Counted from the stretch's first letter, positions 34,027-43,292 are shown. The stretch: 64,000 bases of DNA from TOLSYN sp963849065 (GCA_963849065.1 CAWKFM010000004.1:372001-436000); one strand, 5' to 3'. Translations and numbers: made by a program. The notes: generated by a model not told the origin, from the sequence alone.

Positions 34027-34493
34027 TGGCTAGCCTCCTGGTCGTGCTTCGCACCGGCCTTCGGCGCATCCGGGGCGTCCTTTTCGGAGCCGCCGGCCGG
34101 CGGACGCCGGAACTTCGTCATGGTGATCTCGGTGCCGGAGGCGACCGCGGGAAACCTGACTTCGTCCATGAACGCCCGGATAAGAAAGATACCGCGTCCG
34201 GAGGATTTGAGAAAGTTTTCGGGAGCCAAGGGATCGGGAAGAGCTCTCGGGTCCAGTCCCGGGCCTTCATCGCGCACCGTAATCGTCAGGCTTTCGGGCG
34301 TGCTCTCAAAGCAGACGGTGACGTGCTTGGCGGGGTCGTATTGGTTGCCATGGTAGATGGCGTTGACCGTGGCTTTGCGGACCGCGATGCGGGAGAAACG
34401 TTTGGTTACAATCCGATGAAAATTTACCGGTGCAAACCAATAAAAGCGCTCTCCACGGTGACAGGCATTTCGGGGCTGCAGTATACTCCGCCC
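34023..34493 (-). CDS. RsbW-like HATPase kinase, N-terminus unclear
   Basis: The C-terminal part is an RsbW/SpoIIAB-like GHKL ATPase: AIYHGNQYDP (N-box), DEGPGLDPRALPDP and SSGRGIFLIRAFMDEV. It would phosphorylate the STAS protein encoded just downstream. The usual 40 or so residues before the N-box are not recognisable, and no ATG exists in a suitable place; possible starts upstream of 34493 overlap the divergent STAS gene. The start given here is only the limit of non-overlap. The gene may be N-terminally shortened or use an unusual start. Confidence 0.6.
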   Translation of the reverse strand, partial: GRSILQPRNACHRGERFYWFAPVNFHRIVTKRFSRIAVRKATVNAIYHGNQYDPAKHVTVCFESTPESLTITVRDEGPGLDPRALPDPLAPENFLKSSGRGIFLIRAFMDEVRFPAVASGTEITMTKFRRPPAGGSEKDAPDAPKAGAKHDQEASQ

Positions 34494-34847
34494 ATGTCTA
34501 CAGAGAATTTGACATTCGAGCTTTTGGAGGGCGCCAGCCCGAGCGAGCACATTTACCAATTGAAAGGCCCGATGGTCCTCGGCAACATGTTTGCGTTCCA
34601 GGAGGTCTTGCGGTCAGAATCCGCCACCACCATCCTCGATCTCACGGGCGTTCCGTACATGGACTCCGCAGGCCTGGGAATCTTGACGAATTCCTATGTC
34701 TCCCATCAGAAGAACGGGCGCAGATTGCTTCTCGTGGGCGTAAATGAGCGGGTCCAGACGCTGTTCCAGGTAACCAGGCTGGACAAGCTGTTTCAAATCT
34801 TTCCGACCATGGACGGCGCCAGGCAGGCGCTCAGCGGCAAGGCCTAA
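34494..34847 (+). CDS. STAS-domain protein
   Basis: 117 aa. A second STAS domain, with LDLTGVPYMDSAGLGILTNSY carrying the conserved DSxG Ser. It diverges from the HATPase/STAS pair. The start is ATG at 34494, and the frame is open upstream but overlaps the HATPase gene. It may be an alternative partner of the same kinase. The downstream gene starts 38 bases later. Confidence 0.85.
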   Translation: MSTENLTFELLEGASPSEHIYQLKGPMVLGNMFAFQEVLRSESATTILDLTGVPYMDSAGLGILTNSYVSHQKNGRRLLLVGVNERVQTLFQVTRLDKLFQIFPTMDGARQALSGKA

Positions 34848-34885
34848 AGTCTCGCTCGCCTTCCGGCGAATTGGGGAAAATACAC

Positions 34886-35095
34886 ATGGAATCCCAGGTC
34901 ATAACGGTTGGTACCAAGGAAATCGCGCAAGCCATTGTGAATGGCTTGCGCTTATGGTTCGAAAGCGATCCGACGATTCGCGAGGAAGACGGCGGTTGGA
35001 CCGTCCTGGTCACCGGCATCGTGCCGGAAAGTGTCCGCCTGCTGATGAATCACTACAGCCTGGGCGTTCTCGACTGCAAGACCGGCCGGGTATAG
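34886..35095 (+). CDS. small hypothetical protein, 69 aa
   Basis: 69 aa, soluble, no known domain. It lies between a STAS gene and the PPDK-like gene on the same strand, so all three may form an operon. The sequence has VTVGTKEIAQAIV at the start and a TVLVTGIVPESVRLL segment. The ATG at 34886 is chosen; TTG at 34871 is possible. The ribosome site is weak. Confidence 0.5.
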   Translation: MESQVITVGTKEIAQAIVNGLRLWFESDPTIREEDGGWTVLVTGIVPESVRLLMNHYSLGVLDCKTGRV

Positions 35096-35331
35096 CGCCC
35101 GGCGTCACGCCTGCTCAGCCCACGAACGAACAGACAGGTTCCTGCGGTGGACTTCCGCGCCGCGCGAGAGCCTGTATTCATTACAACGCCTAAGTAGCGT
35201 CCAATCGATCTCCAAACAAAGTTCCTCATTGGCCGCGCAGCGAATCCTGCAGTTTGCCCGATAGCTGTATCACTCCGTGTCGTGATTGCCCGCACAGACA
35301 AAAAAAGAGCGGAGAGTCACCGTGTCGCCCT

Positions 35332-38004
35332 ATGGCACTGTTGACGGGAGTTGAAATTCGCAACTTCGGAATTCGTGGCAACTATTTCAACCAGCGCAGT
35401 GTTGCGTCCAGGCGTGCTCTTCATTCTTTTAAGAGGGAGGCCACTTCGAACTGCCCTGGATATTTGCCGCCCAGCGTTGATTTCGAGTTCGACGACGGCA
35501 CCACGGGTACCATCGCCATCAGCGACGCGGATATCCCTGCTCTATGCAACCAGGATTTTGAGAAAGCCAAGAGACACCTCTCGCTGATCCTAAATGCCCG
35601 CCAGGGCGACGCAGATGCGGTGAATCAACTGTCCTGCGCCGATCAAGAGTACTCCATGAGAGGGGTCTACCCGGTCCACCCGGCCGAAAGCAGGTTTGTG
35701 GTCCCGTCCACCAGTTGCGAACCCCACTCAGAGCAGGAGATCAGTCAAAAGGCATTCATCCTCCTGAAGTTGAGCCAGCTGGGTTATCCGGTGCCGGACT
35801 TCACCGTGCTTACCACCCAGGCATACGCGGAGCGGGAGCACCTCGAAATGCATCTGGCGGATGCGATTCGGCAACTCGAGATCCTCACCATGCAGAGCCT
35901 AGAGGATTCCAAGGCGCCTCTCGTCTTCGCCATCCGCTGTGCCACCGCCCATTACATTCCAGGACTGCTGGACACCTATCTCAACGTTGGGGTGACGGAG
36001 CGTTCACTGCCCTGCCTGGAAAAGATGTATGGCACGGTGGCGGCGCACAAGATGTTTCTGAACAATTTGAGAAACCTCTGCCGCTGCCTTGGGCGCGAGG
36101 AGTATGCAACTGTCGTAAGCAACATCCGCTCCGATCTTCCCCATGAGGAAGTGGTGCGGTTGACCGATATGTTATGCGCCATGATCCGGAAAACAGATCG
36201 AAGGCTGATCGAAGATCCATTTGCGCAAGCCGCCTTTTTGGCCCGCCAGGCCTACAAGCATTTCGAAGAAAACCTCGAACTGGTGCTGACGCTCTGCCGT
36301 GGAGCCGAACACTATCCCAGCCTCATTTTGCAGAAAATGATCTGCACCGTCCGGCATGACACCGCCTACGTCGGCGTCCTCAACAGCCGCCATACCCAAA
36401 CCGGACTGGGGATCGAGTTGCAAACCGCCCGCAATCTGTTTGGCGAGGAGATGATGACGGGAACAGCGGAGAGCGAGTCGTCGGTCTTTGAAAACAGGGA
36501 TGCGATTAAGGACGTGTTTCCAGCGGTGCATCATTTCGTCCCTTCTCTGGGAGATCTGGAAAGAGAATTCGAGTCTCCGGTCACCATCGAGTTTGCCGTC
36601 GAGGCAACTACCAGACATCAGCTATTCGCGCTTCTGCAACTGAATCAGACCGGGATGGCGGGCCGCGCTGCGATCATCTCCGCGGTGGACATGCACAAGG
36701 CGGGCACCATCTCGCGGCAGCGCGTCACCGAACTCATCCGGCCGTACCATCTCAAGCAGCTCACCAGCGACACGATCGAAGAAGAGGAGTTTAAGTCCCT
36801 CAAGCATTTTTGTTCCGGCGTCTCGGTCCTGCCTCGAACCGCCATGTCCGCCCGCGTCTACTTCAGCTCCGGCGCAGCTTTGACGGCGAAGGGCCGGGGC
36901 GAGAAAGTTTGCCTCTGCAAGAAAACCTTCCTGCCTTCGGATTCGGCGGTCATGCGGGAGATAGACGCAATCATCAGCATGACCTCCGCGGCTGTCCATG
37001 TAGTCACCATCTGCCAGGGCCTGGGAATCCCTGCCCTGCTCAGCTTGGAAAAAAGCGGGGCAAGGCTGCAGCCCCAAGGCGGCATGACGAACGCCACCGG
37101 AAATGAGATCAAAGAGGGCGACTGGATCACGCTCTCCTCGCGTCACGCCGCCATCTATGAGGGTGCGGCGAAGTTTAGGCCGGGCCGGCTGCTGCGCTAT
37201 ATGAAGGGGGAACTCTTCGATCTGGATGAAGAAGAACGCAAGAGCTTCGCCTCGATTGCCTACGCCTATCGCTACTATCAGCAACTGAATCGCGGCATCG
37301 AGTTCGACCAGACCTCCACGCTCAATGATGTTCTCCGGCTGGTCAATTTTGAATTGCGCGGAGAGACCGCACAGGCGCGCCAACTGGTGAACGGCTGGTT
37401 CGACAACCACGAAGCGCTTTACATGGAAGAGGTTCTCAAGAGCGATATCGGCGACCACCTGGGCCAAAGCAACGTCTTCGAGATGCTCACTCCCGAACGC
37501 AAGATACGATTCTTCAAGCAGGCGCTTGCCAAGTGTTTCCGCGGCCGCATCTCCGGGTACGAGGCGGGCGCCTTCATGCTCGGACGTTTCTTAAGCTCGC
37601 GCTATCCGATTGCTTTCTGGAGGGCGCTTACCCCGGCGGAAATCGGGCTCCTGATAAATGAGTGGGTCCTCTTCGAAAAATATATGCAGGTGCTGCACAA
37701 CGTGGGCGAGCGAAAGGTGCTCCTGGCCCGAAAACAAATTCTAATGAACGGGCTCGAAGAGATTTCGCTCCACGCGTCCCAACTGCAGTGGTCTCTCATC
37801 ACGCTGAAGCTAAGCGGCATGCCGCTGCAGGAGGCGATCGACTCCCTGCCCCAATGGAGCGATCCCCAGTCCGCGCATGTGCTGCAACTTCTCCAGCAGC
37901 CCTACCGGCTTTTCTACGATTTCAAGGCGTGCTGGTCCATTCGCCAGCTCGAAAAAATCTGCGAGGAGGAAAACATCCCCCTGCCGCGGCCTGATGACCG
38001 ATAG
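35332..38004 (+). CDS. PPDK-like protein lacking the PEP/pyruvate barrel domain
   Basis: 890 aa. Residues about 139-440 match the ATP-grasp domain of pyruvate phosphate dikinase (SQLGYPVPDFTVLTT, IRCATAHYIPGLLDT, then EFAVEATTRHQLFALLQLNQTG). Residues about 500-610 match the swivelling His domain: MTSAAVHVVTICQGLGIPAL, where His556 aligns with the phosphorylated His of PPDK/PEP synthase although GGxTSH has become TSAAVH. The C-terminal 280 residues have no recognised domain, and the substrate barrel is missing. A TTG at 35254 would add a Cys-rich stretch with CxxC and CPHR. Its substrate is unknown. Confidence 0.75.
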   Translation: MALLTGVEIRNFGIRGNYFNQRSVASRRALHSFKREATSNCPGYLPPSVDFEFDDGTTGTIAISDADIPALCNQDFEKAKRHLSLILNARQGDADAVNQLSCADQEYSMRGVYPVHPAESRFVVPSTSCEPHSEQEISQKAFILLKLSQLGYPVPDFTVLTTQAYAEREHLEMHLADAIRQLEILTMQSLEDSKAPLVFAIRCATAHYIPGLLDTYLNVGVTERSLPCLEKMYGTVAAHKMFLNNLRNLCRCLGREEYATVVSNIRSDLPHEEVVRLTDMLCAMIRKTDRRLIEDPFAQAAFLARQAYKHFEENLELVLTLCRGAEHYPSLILQKMICTVRHDTAYVGVLNSRHTQTGLGIELQTARNLFGEEMMTGTAESESSVFENRDAIKDVFPAVHHFVPSLGDLEREFESPVTIEFAVEATTRHQLFALLQLNQTGMAGRAAIISAVDMHKAGTISRQRVTELIRPYHLKQLTSDTIEEEEFKSLKHFCSGVSVLPRTAMSARVYFSSGAALTAKGRGEKVCLCKKTFLPSDSAVMREIDAIISMTSAAVHVVTICQGLGIPALLSLEKSGARLQPQGGMTNATGNEIKEGDWITLSSRHAAIYEGAAKFRPGRLLRYMKGELFDLDEEERKSFASIAYAYRYYQQLNRGIEFDQTSTLNDVLRLVNFELRGETAQARQLVNGWFDNHEALYMEEVLKSDIGDHLGQSNVFEMLTPERKIRFFKQALAKCFRGRISGYEAGAFMLGRFLSSRYPIAFWRALTPAEIGLLINEWVLFEKYMQVLHNVGERKVLLARKQILMNGLEEISLHASQLQWSLITLKLSGMPLQEAIDSLPQWSDPQSAHVLQLLQQPYRLFYDFKACWSIRQLEKICEEENIPLPRPDDR

Positions 38005-38015
38005 ACTCGCGTCGC

Positions 38016-38048
38016 GAACGGCCCGGTTGGTAGCGTACCGGGCCGTTC
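38016..38048. terminator. bidirectional stem-loop between convergent genes
   Basis: A perfect 12-bp stem (GAACGGCCCGGT at 38016-38027, ACCGGGCCGTTC at 38037-38048) with a 9-base loop lies between the PPDK-like and enolase-fusion stops. It could end both transcripts. Confidence 0.8.
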
Positions 38049-38058
38049 ACTTTGCTCT

Positions 38059-40545
38059 TCAACCCAGCGCGGCGCCGGCCTTGGCGGCAGCTGCGCCTGC
38101 CGGCCTCGCCGTTCCCACCCCGTACAGAACGTCGCGGTCGATGACCGGCTCCATCTCCCGTAGCACGTCGGGAAGCTCCACTCCCTCTCTTGCGGCGATC
38201 AAGCGTCCGAAGGCGAGCGAAATGGAAAGCACCGCATTCATGCCGAGGTTGGCTTTCCGTTGCATGATCTGGATTTTTTCCTCTGTCGAGGCGTCAGCAG
38301 CAATCTTTCCTCGCTTCTCGGCCAGATCCAGTTCGAGCATGAGCAGCTCGCGGTCTACGTCGGCGAGCGTGCCCAGCGCCGAAATCTTTTCTCCGAGGAA
38401 TTGCGGCGCAATGATCTGCGTGACGTTATCCACCGCATTGAGGCAGCCTTTGCCGCCATACCGCTTGGTTCGCATCCAAAGATCCGCCAGAGCGCTGTTC
38501 TCCTTGGCGATCGCATCCGCTTTGAGGTTGGGAGCAAAGCGGTAGGTCTTTTCTTTCTCGTTGAAGACAAAATAATTCGGATATTTGCGCGTGAGAGGGT
38601 TTGCCTCGACGATGCTGTCGACGAGGTGGATGGCTTCATCCGTCCCGGCCGAGGTGCCGAGCGGTGTGGCGGCGGTGAATTTCATTCCATTGTCGAGCAT
38701 TACCACCACGCCGACCGTGGGAATGCCGGCGTTGGTCGGCTCTTCGTGAGCGGAGATATCGACGATGATGCTCTCGGGATCGAGCTTCCTGGTGATCCGG
38801 ATGTTCTTCTTCGCCAGCTCCATCAGTTCGACGATTCTGCCGTACTTCACCAGACGCTCCGTGTTGGCCCCGCCGCCGCACTTCAGCCCCAGCGCGCCCA
38901 CCGCGAAGCTGATGTCGGCTTCCATGACTTCATTGGGTGATTTTGAGCGGTGCGAGACGACCAGGGCGAGCCCCATGTCTTTGGCCGTGCGGGTCGCCAG
39001 CAGGGTCTCGCTCAGCGTCCCAATCTGGTTGGCCTTGATGAGCGCGGTGTTAATCAGCCCCTGCTCGGCGCAGCGGCGAATGGTGGTGTCCTTGGTCGTA
39101 ACCAGGTCGTCGCCGATAATCAGTATGTCCTTGTCGAGGGCGGCCATGAGCTTTTTCCAGCCCTCGTAATCGTCTTCCGCAAAGCCGTCTTCGATGGAGA
39201 CAATCGGATATTTTCGGACCCAGCGAATGTAGAGATCGACCATCTCATCGGTGGTCAGAACCTTGGGATCTTCTGCTCTCCAGAACAGGTACTGGCCAAC
39301 CGAGCCTTTTTCGCCTGTCTTTTCGCGATACGCATTGCTGAGCTCGCTGGCCGCCGGATCGATCGCCAGGCAAACATCGCGGTCAGGAACGAACCCGCAC
39401 TCCTGGATGGCCTGCACCGCAACTTTCAACGCCCGCTCCTCCGGGATCATGTCGTCCTTCTCTCGCGCATACGACGCTACGATTCCGCCTTCCAGGCCAA
39501 TGCCGACAAAGTTCAGTCCTTCCGTGTCCTGGATGATCTGAATTGCCCGGTTTTGCAAAAGGCTGGTAACCCGCTGGGCCTCGATGTAGTCGTGCGCGGT
39601 GAGGGGCAGGAACATGAACTCCTGGAAGCTCAGATTGCCCCCCATCTCTTCCGTGTGCCGCCCCCCCATGATGGAGTTTCGGAACTCCCAGGGAGCAAAC
39701 ACAATCTTGCCGTCCGGCAGCTTTAGCTCCTGCAGGCGATGCAGCCGGAGCTTGCGCCGCAGCTCGGAGGGCTTTCCCGTGCGCTCCTCCAGCGATGCCT
39801 GGGCTGGTTCGGCGGCGCGTACCTCGGCCGCTTTGGCCGCTGCTTCCTGCTGCCTCTCTTGGAACGCCTTGTACTTTCCCGCGTCCGCCAGCAGGAAATC
39901 GAACAGGGCAACCACCCCGATGGTGAACAGCAGCCTCCCCGCGTAAATGGCCGCCGGCGCGGAGATCCTGATACCGAGCAGGATCAAAACGATACCGGGA
40001 AGGAAGCAGAGCTGGCTGAGCACCTTGCTCGCCCTTGGCCCGGCCGCAGAGACCGCCAGGTTCTGCGTCTTGACGGCGGGATGATAGTTTCCCCCTTCTT
40101 TATTTACCCCCTCGAAAGCTCCGTAGGGAATCTTTACGAACATCTCCATATACCAGAGCCAGCGGCCAACTGCGCCTTGGTTCATCTTCTGCTCGGCATG
40201 CCCCGCAAGCTCGGGACGAAGATTGTTGGTCTTGACCGCCGCCAGGTAGTGCCCAATCTCATGAATCGCAATATTGCAATGCCATGCGGCATACCAGATT
40301 AAGCAGGAGATGACGACTTCAACGCTCAAAAACATCTGCCGGATGACATCAAACCTCGAGGTCACGTTCGCAGAAATGCTAAGTAGAGAAGTGAGGAAAG
40401 CGGCGTGAAATGAAACCAGTTTGTGATTGGCGATGATCCAGCCGCGATCCAGTCGCGGCGTTTCGCTGGGCTGTGGAAGAAATCTAGAAAACAAGTGAGC
40501 GAACAGCGTTCTCCCGCGTGTACTGGAGGAATCAGCGATATCCAT
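38059..40545 (-). CDS. M50-like membrane metalloprotease fused to a circularly permuted enolase
   Basis: 828 aa. N-terminal part: hydrophobic segments at about 44-60, 71-93, 180-200 and 205-222, with HEIGH at 95-99 (HExxH), AGP at 168-170 and Asp at 221, the pattern of site-2-protease-like M50 peptidases. Residues 280-580 are the enolase barrel with His297, Glu309, Glu352, Asp396, Glu452, Asp479, Lys504, HRS at 532-534 and Lys555, all matching the catalytic set of enolase. Residues 590-810 are the enolase N-terminal domain, including PLGTSAG with Ser632, so the order is reversed. ATG at 40545 with AAAGGA. Confidence 0.9.
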   Translation of the reverse strand: MDIADSSSTRGRTLFAHLFSRFLPQPSETPRLDRGWIIANHKLVSFHAAFLTSLLSISANVTSRFDVIRQMFLSVEVVISCLIWYAAWHCNIAIHEIGHYLAAVKTNNLRPELAGHAEQKMNQGAVGRWLWYMEMFVKIPYGAFEGVNKEGGNYHPAVKTQNLAVSAAGPRASKVLSQLCFLPGIVLILLGIRISAPAAIYAGRLLFTIGVVALFDFLLADAGKYKAFQERQQEAAAKAAEVRAAEPAQASLEERTGKPSELRRKLRLHRLQELKLPDGKIVFAPWEFRNSIMGGRHTEEMGGNLSFQEFMFLPLTAHDYIEAQRVTSLLQNRAIQIIQDTEGLNFVGIGLEGGIVASYAREKDDMIPEERALKVAVQAIQECGFVPDRDVCLAIDPAASELSNAYREKTGEKGSVGQYLFWRAEDPKVLTTDEMVDLYIRWVRKYPIVSIEDGFAEDDYEGWKKLMAALDKDILIIGDDLVTTKDTTIRRCAEQGLINTALIKANQIGTLSETLLATRTAKDMGLALVVSHRSKSPNEVMEADISFAVGALGLKCGGGANTERLVKYGRIVELMELAKKNIRITRKLDPESIIVDISAHEEPTNAGIPTVGVVVMLDNGMKFTAATPLGTSAGTDEAIHLVDSIVEANPLTRKYPNYFVFNEKEKTYRFAPNLKADAIAKENSALADLWMRTKRYGGKGCLNAVDNVTQIIAPQFLGEKISALGTLADVDRELLMLELDLAEKRGKIAADASTEEKIQIMQRKANLGMNAVLSISLAFGRLIAAREGVELPDVLREMEPVIDRDVLYGVGTARPAGAAAAKAGAALG

Positions 40546-40862
40546 GATGGTCCTTTATATATATACGACCTGTTGCGCAGTGGTGGGCAGCACCAGTCAA
40601 ACACCATTGCGAATTCGAACGCGCAGATTTTCCATCCTGCGTGACCGTTCGTCTGTGACCCCCATCACGGTGAAGAAGGTCACTTGGCCTGACGTGGGAG
40701 TCGAGCAGAGGTGAGTCCGAGTTCCGAATCCCTCACTCCGGAGAGGAGCGGTTAACTGGAAAGCTAGCGGCTGCAATGCGACGGAAAAGAATTTGAAAGG
40801 AATTCCCTGGCCGATATACGAAACAGAAATGCTTCCGCTATAATCAGTCCAGCCAGTAGTGC
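40546..40862. other. intergenic between enolase fusion and tRNA-Ser
   Basis: 317 bases. TATAAT at 40839-40844 is a -10 box for the tRNA. The rest, on the minus strand, leads into the enolase-fusion gene; I see no clear promoter or gene. Confidence 0.45.
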
Positions 40863-40955
<93 letters not shown>

Positions 40956-41098
40956 GTAGCTTTGCGCCTTCCCAATAGAATCAATCAAGTACAATAGAGT
41001 CAATAAGATAGTTGGAGTTGCTCAAAGTGGACAGAGTGGACTAACTGGCCTCCAGAGTTCATTTACGCCTGTTTGGTCTTACAAAATGGATAGTGTCT

Positions 41099-41587
41099 TT
41101 ACAAGTCCCCGGTTGGCAGGACTTCTTCAATCGCCGACCAGGGCCCACCCTGAACCACTAGATACTTCAGGTAAAGTTCGGCTGCTGGGCGATCTGTGGA
41201 TGCGAGGAGGGTTCGAGCAGCATCCCGGACGCGCTCGTTCGGCAGGGAGTCGAGGTCAAAGCTCTCCTCGATGATTCCAGCGGAATGCGGAATCCCAAGC
41301 AAATCGAGATAGGTCACAATCGTTGCAAGATGATCGTGGAGCAAATACTCCTGCAGCAGATAATTCGCTGTCTGTTCAGGAAGAGACAGAGTTGCTGCCG
41401 TCCAGTTGACCAGGCGCTCAACCGGGGCTCGGCGGACACTAATCTCACGAACGTTCTTTGCTTTCGCGAGAGCGGCAAAGAGGAACTGTTTCTGTTCTTT
41501 CGGTGTCTCCGCCCAAAATACTTTACTGGCGGAGACTCTAATCTCGTTAGGCAATTGTCGCCAAATACGGCTTGCAGAAAGTTGCAT
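41099..41587 (-). CDS. hypothetical protein, 162 aa
   Basis: 162 aa, largely helical, no signal or membrane segment. Composition and codon use are protein-like (LLGIPHSAGIIEESFDL, LYLKYLVVQGGPWSAIEEVL). The ATG at 41587 has a modest GAGG upstream. It lies alone between the tRNA and the sensor kinase. Not recognised. Confidence 0.6.
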   Translation of the reverse strand: MQLSASRIWRQLPNEIRVSASKVFWAETPKEQKQFLFAALAKAKNVREISVRRAPVERLVNWTAATLSLPEQTANYLLQEYLLHDHLATIVTYLDLLGIPHSAGIIEESFDLDSLPNERVRDAARTLLASTDRPAAELYLKYLVVQGGPWSAIEEVLPTGDL

Positions 41588-41846
41588 GAGCGGGCCTCAC
41601 TTACAGTCAATCTCAAGTTACGCCTACGATCATAACGGCTGCGGGAAAACAATGCCCCGACATATGCCGGAGACTCGCGCGCTCCTTATTGTTCGGTCAT
41701 GATTGGAATCCGTCGTCGGCCACGCCGAACCTCTGAAAGAAGTCGGGGCAAGGATATCAAGGTTCCTTCTGGCTGGCCTTCTTTGCCCAGTAGCCGCGCC
41801 CGGGAAGTGTGATGCCTATCTTCTTGCGCTGTTTGTGAATGCGACA
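41588..41846. other. intergenic, nothing recognised
   Basis: 259 bases after the sensor kinase stop and before the 162-aa gene in their direction. I see no hairpin or gene. Confidence 0.35.
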
Positions 41847-43292
41847 TCAGAAACTCCGTATTTCGTTGCCAACCGCCTGATGCGCATCGCCGGCTGTCAC
41901 GGATTCGTGGCGGATCGGCTGGCTTGCTCTGGGCAGGTAGATGGTGAAGCAGGCGCCGTGCCCCGGCTCACTCTCGAGCGTGACGAAGCCGCCACTTTGT
42001 TTCACGATGCCGTATACCACGGCAAGCCCCAGCCCGGTGCCTTTCCCGACCTCTTTGGTCGTAAAGAAGGGCTCGAAGATCCGCTCCTGCAGATCTTTGC
42101 TGATGCCCATACCGCTATCGGCGACCGACAGCTTCACGTATTCCCCCGGAGGTGCATCCGAACATCGTCCCTGCTGCATTTCCATGCTTGTCACATTGCC
42201 GGTTGCAACGGTGAGCACGCCGCCATGCGTCATCGCGTCCCTGGCATTGACGCAAAGATTCATCACCACCTGAACGATCTGGTCCGGGTCCACCTCCACC
42301 GCCCAAAGCGAATCCGCCGGCAGGACTCGAAACTCGATATCTTCGCCGATGAGCCGCTTCAGCATCCTCGCCGTCTCGTCGATCACACCGTTCAGCTCCA
42401 GTACGACGGGGCAGAGCATCTGCTTGCGGCCGAAGGCCAGCATTTGCCGGGTGAGAGCCGCCGCCCGGCTGGAAGCCTTCAGAATCTGCTCCGTCTTGTC
42501 GCGGTGGGCGGCATCGGCGGGATAATCGTCGCGCATGACTTCCGCGTAGCCCTGGATGACCATCAGCAGATTGTTGAAATCATGCGCAATCCCCCCGGCG
42601 AGCCGCCCGATCGCTTCCATCTTCTGCGCTTGCCGAAACTGCTCCTGCAGGCCGAGCGCCTCGGCGGTTTTCTCCTCAATGATGGCGGCGCGCCGGTGCA
42701 ATTCATTCTGCAAGGCCACACGACTTCGAATGGCCGACACGCGGTAGGTTTCGTTGAAGCTGCGGATCACCAGCGTGAGAATGATCGTGGTGGCCATGAA
42801 GAAACAGTTGACGAGAAAGATTGCGTGTCCTCCCCTGCGCCATGTCAGCAGGGACCAGACGATGTAAGGAAAGTAAATAAGACCGACATTGCCTGCGAGG
42901 GCGAGCGTCGTCCAGGGAATAAACGAGCCCACCGCGATGGTCAACAAGTTCAGGCCCGCGTAGTAAACCGAGGTTTTTCCTTCCGCAAGAAATGCCATGA
43001 TGGTAATGAGCATCGCGTCCACGAAAACGTGGAAGGCTCCCCAGCTCTGAATCCGGACAATGTTGCGGGTCTTTTTCACCGCGACGTTCAGCAGCCAGCC
43101 GGACGGGAGAACCAACAGCCGAAGACATCCAAAAAGAAAGAAATGATTGCGGGCGTAAAAGTAATCCGCTCCCCAAAAAACCAGGAACAGCGGCGTAGAT
43201 AACCAGTTGGCACAGAACAGCAGAATCTTCCGCAGCTCTCTTGCCCGCTCGGTGCGGCGAAGCCTCCGGATCTTCTGCTCGTCTCGATTCAT
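41847..43292 (-). CDS. membrane sensor histidine kinase
   Basis: 481 aa. About six membrane segments lie in the N-terminal 190 residues, then a coiled linker (QNELHRRAAIIEEKTAEALGLQEQ). The H-box is AGGIAHDFNNLLMVIQGYAE, the N-box CVNARDAM, with G-boxes VADSGMGISKD and GTGLGLAVVYGIVKQSGG. This is the NtrB-like/PAS-less class that lacks a fused receiver. The ATG at 43292 starts just before the first helices. No response regulator gene is adjacent, so its partner is unknown. Confidence 0.9.
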   Translation of the reverse strand: MNRDEQKIRRLRRTERARELRKILLFCANWLSTPLFLVFWGADYFYARNHFFLFGCLRLLVLPSGWLLNVAVKKTRNIVRIQSWGAFHVFVDAMLITIMAFLAEGKTSVYYAGLNLLTIAVGSFIPWTTLALAGNVGLIYFPYIVWSLLTWRRGGHAIFLVNCFFMATTIILTLVIRSFNETYRVSAIRSRVALQNELHRRAAIIEEKTAEALGLQEQFRQAQKMEAIGRLAGGIAHDFNNLLMVIQGYAEVMRDDYPADAAHRDKTEQILKASSRAAALTRQMLAFGRKQMLCPVVLELNGVIDETARMLKRLIGEDIEFRVLPADSLWAVEVDPDQIVQVVMNLCVNARDAMTHGGVLTVATGNVTSMEMQQGRCSDAPPGEYVKLSVADSGMGISKDLQERIFEPFFTTKEVGKGTGLGLAVVYGIVKQSGGFVTLESEPGHGACFTIYLPRASQPIRHESVTAGDAHQAVGNEIRSF

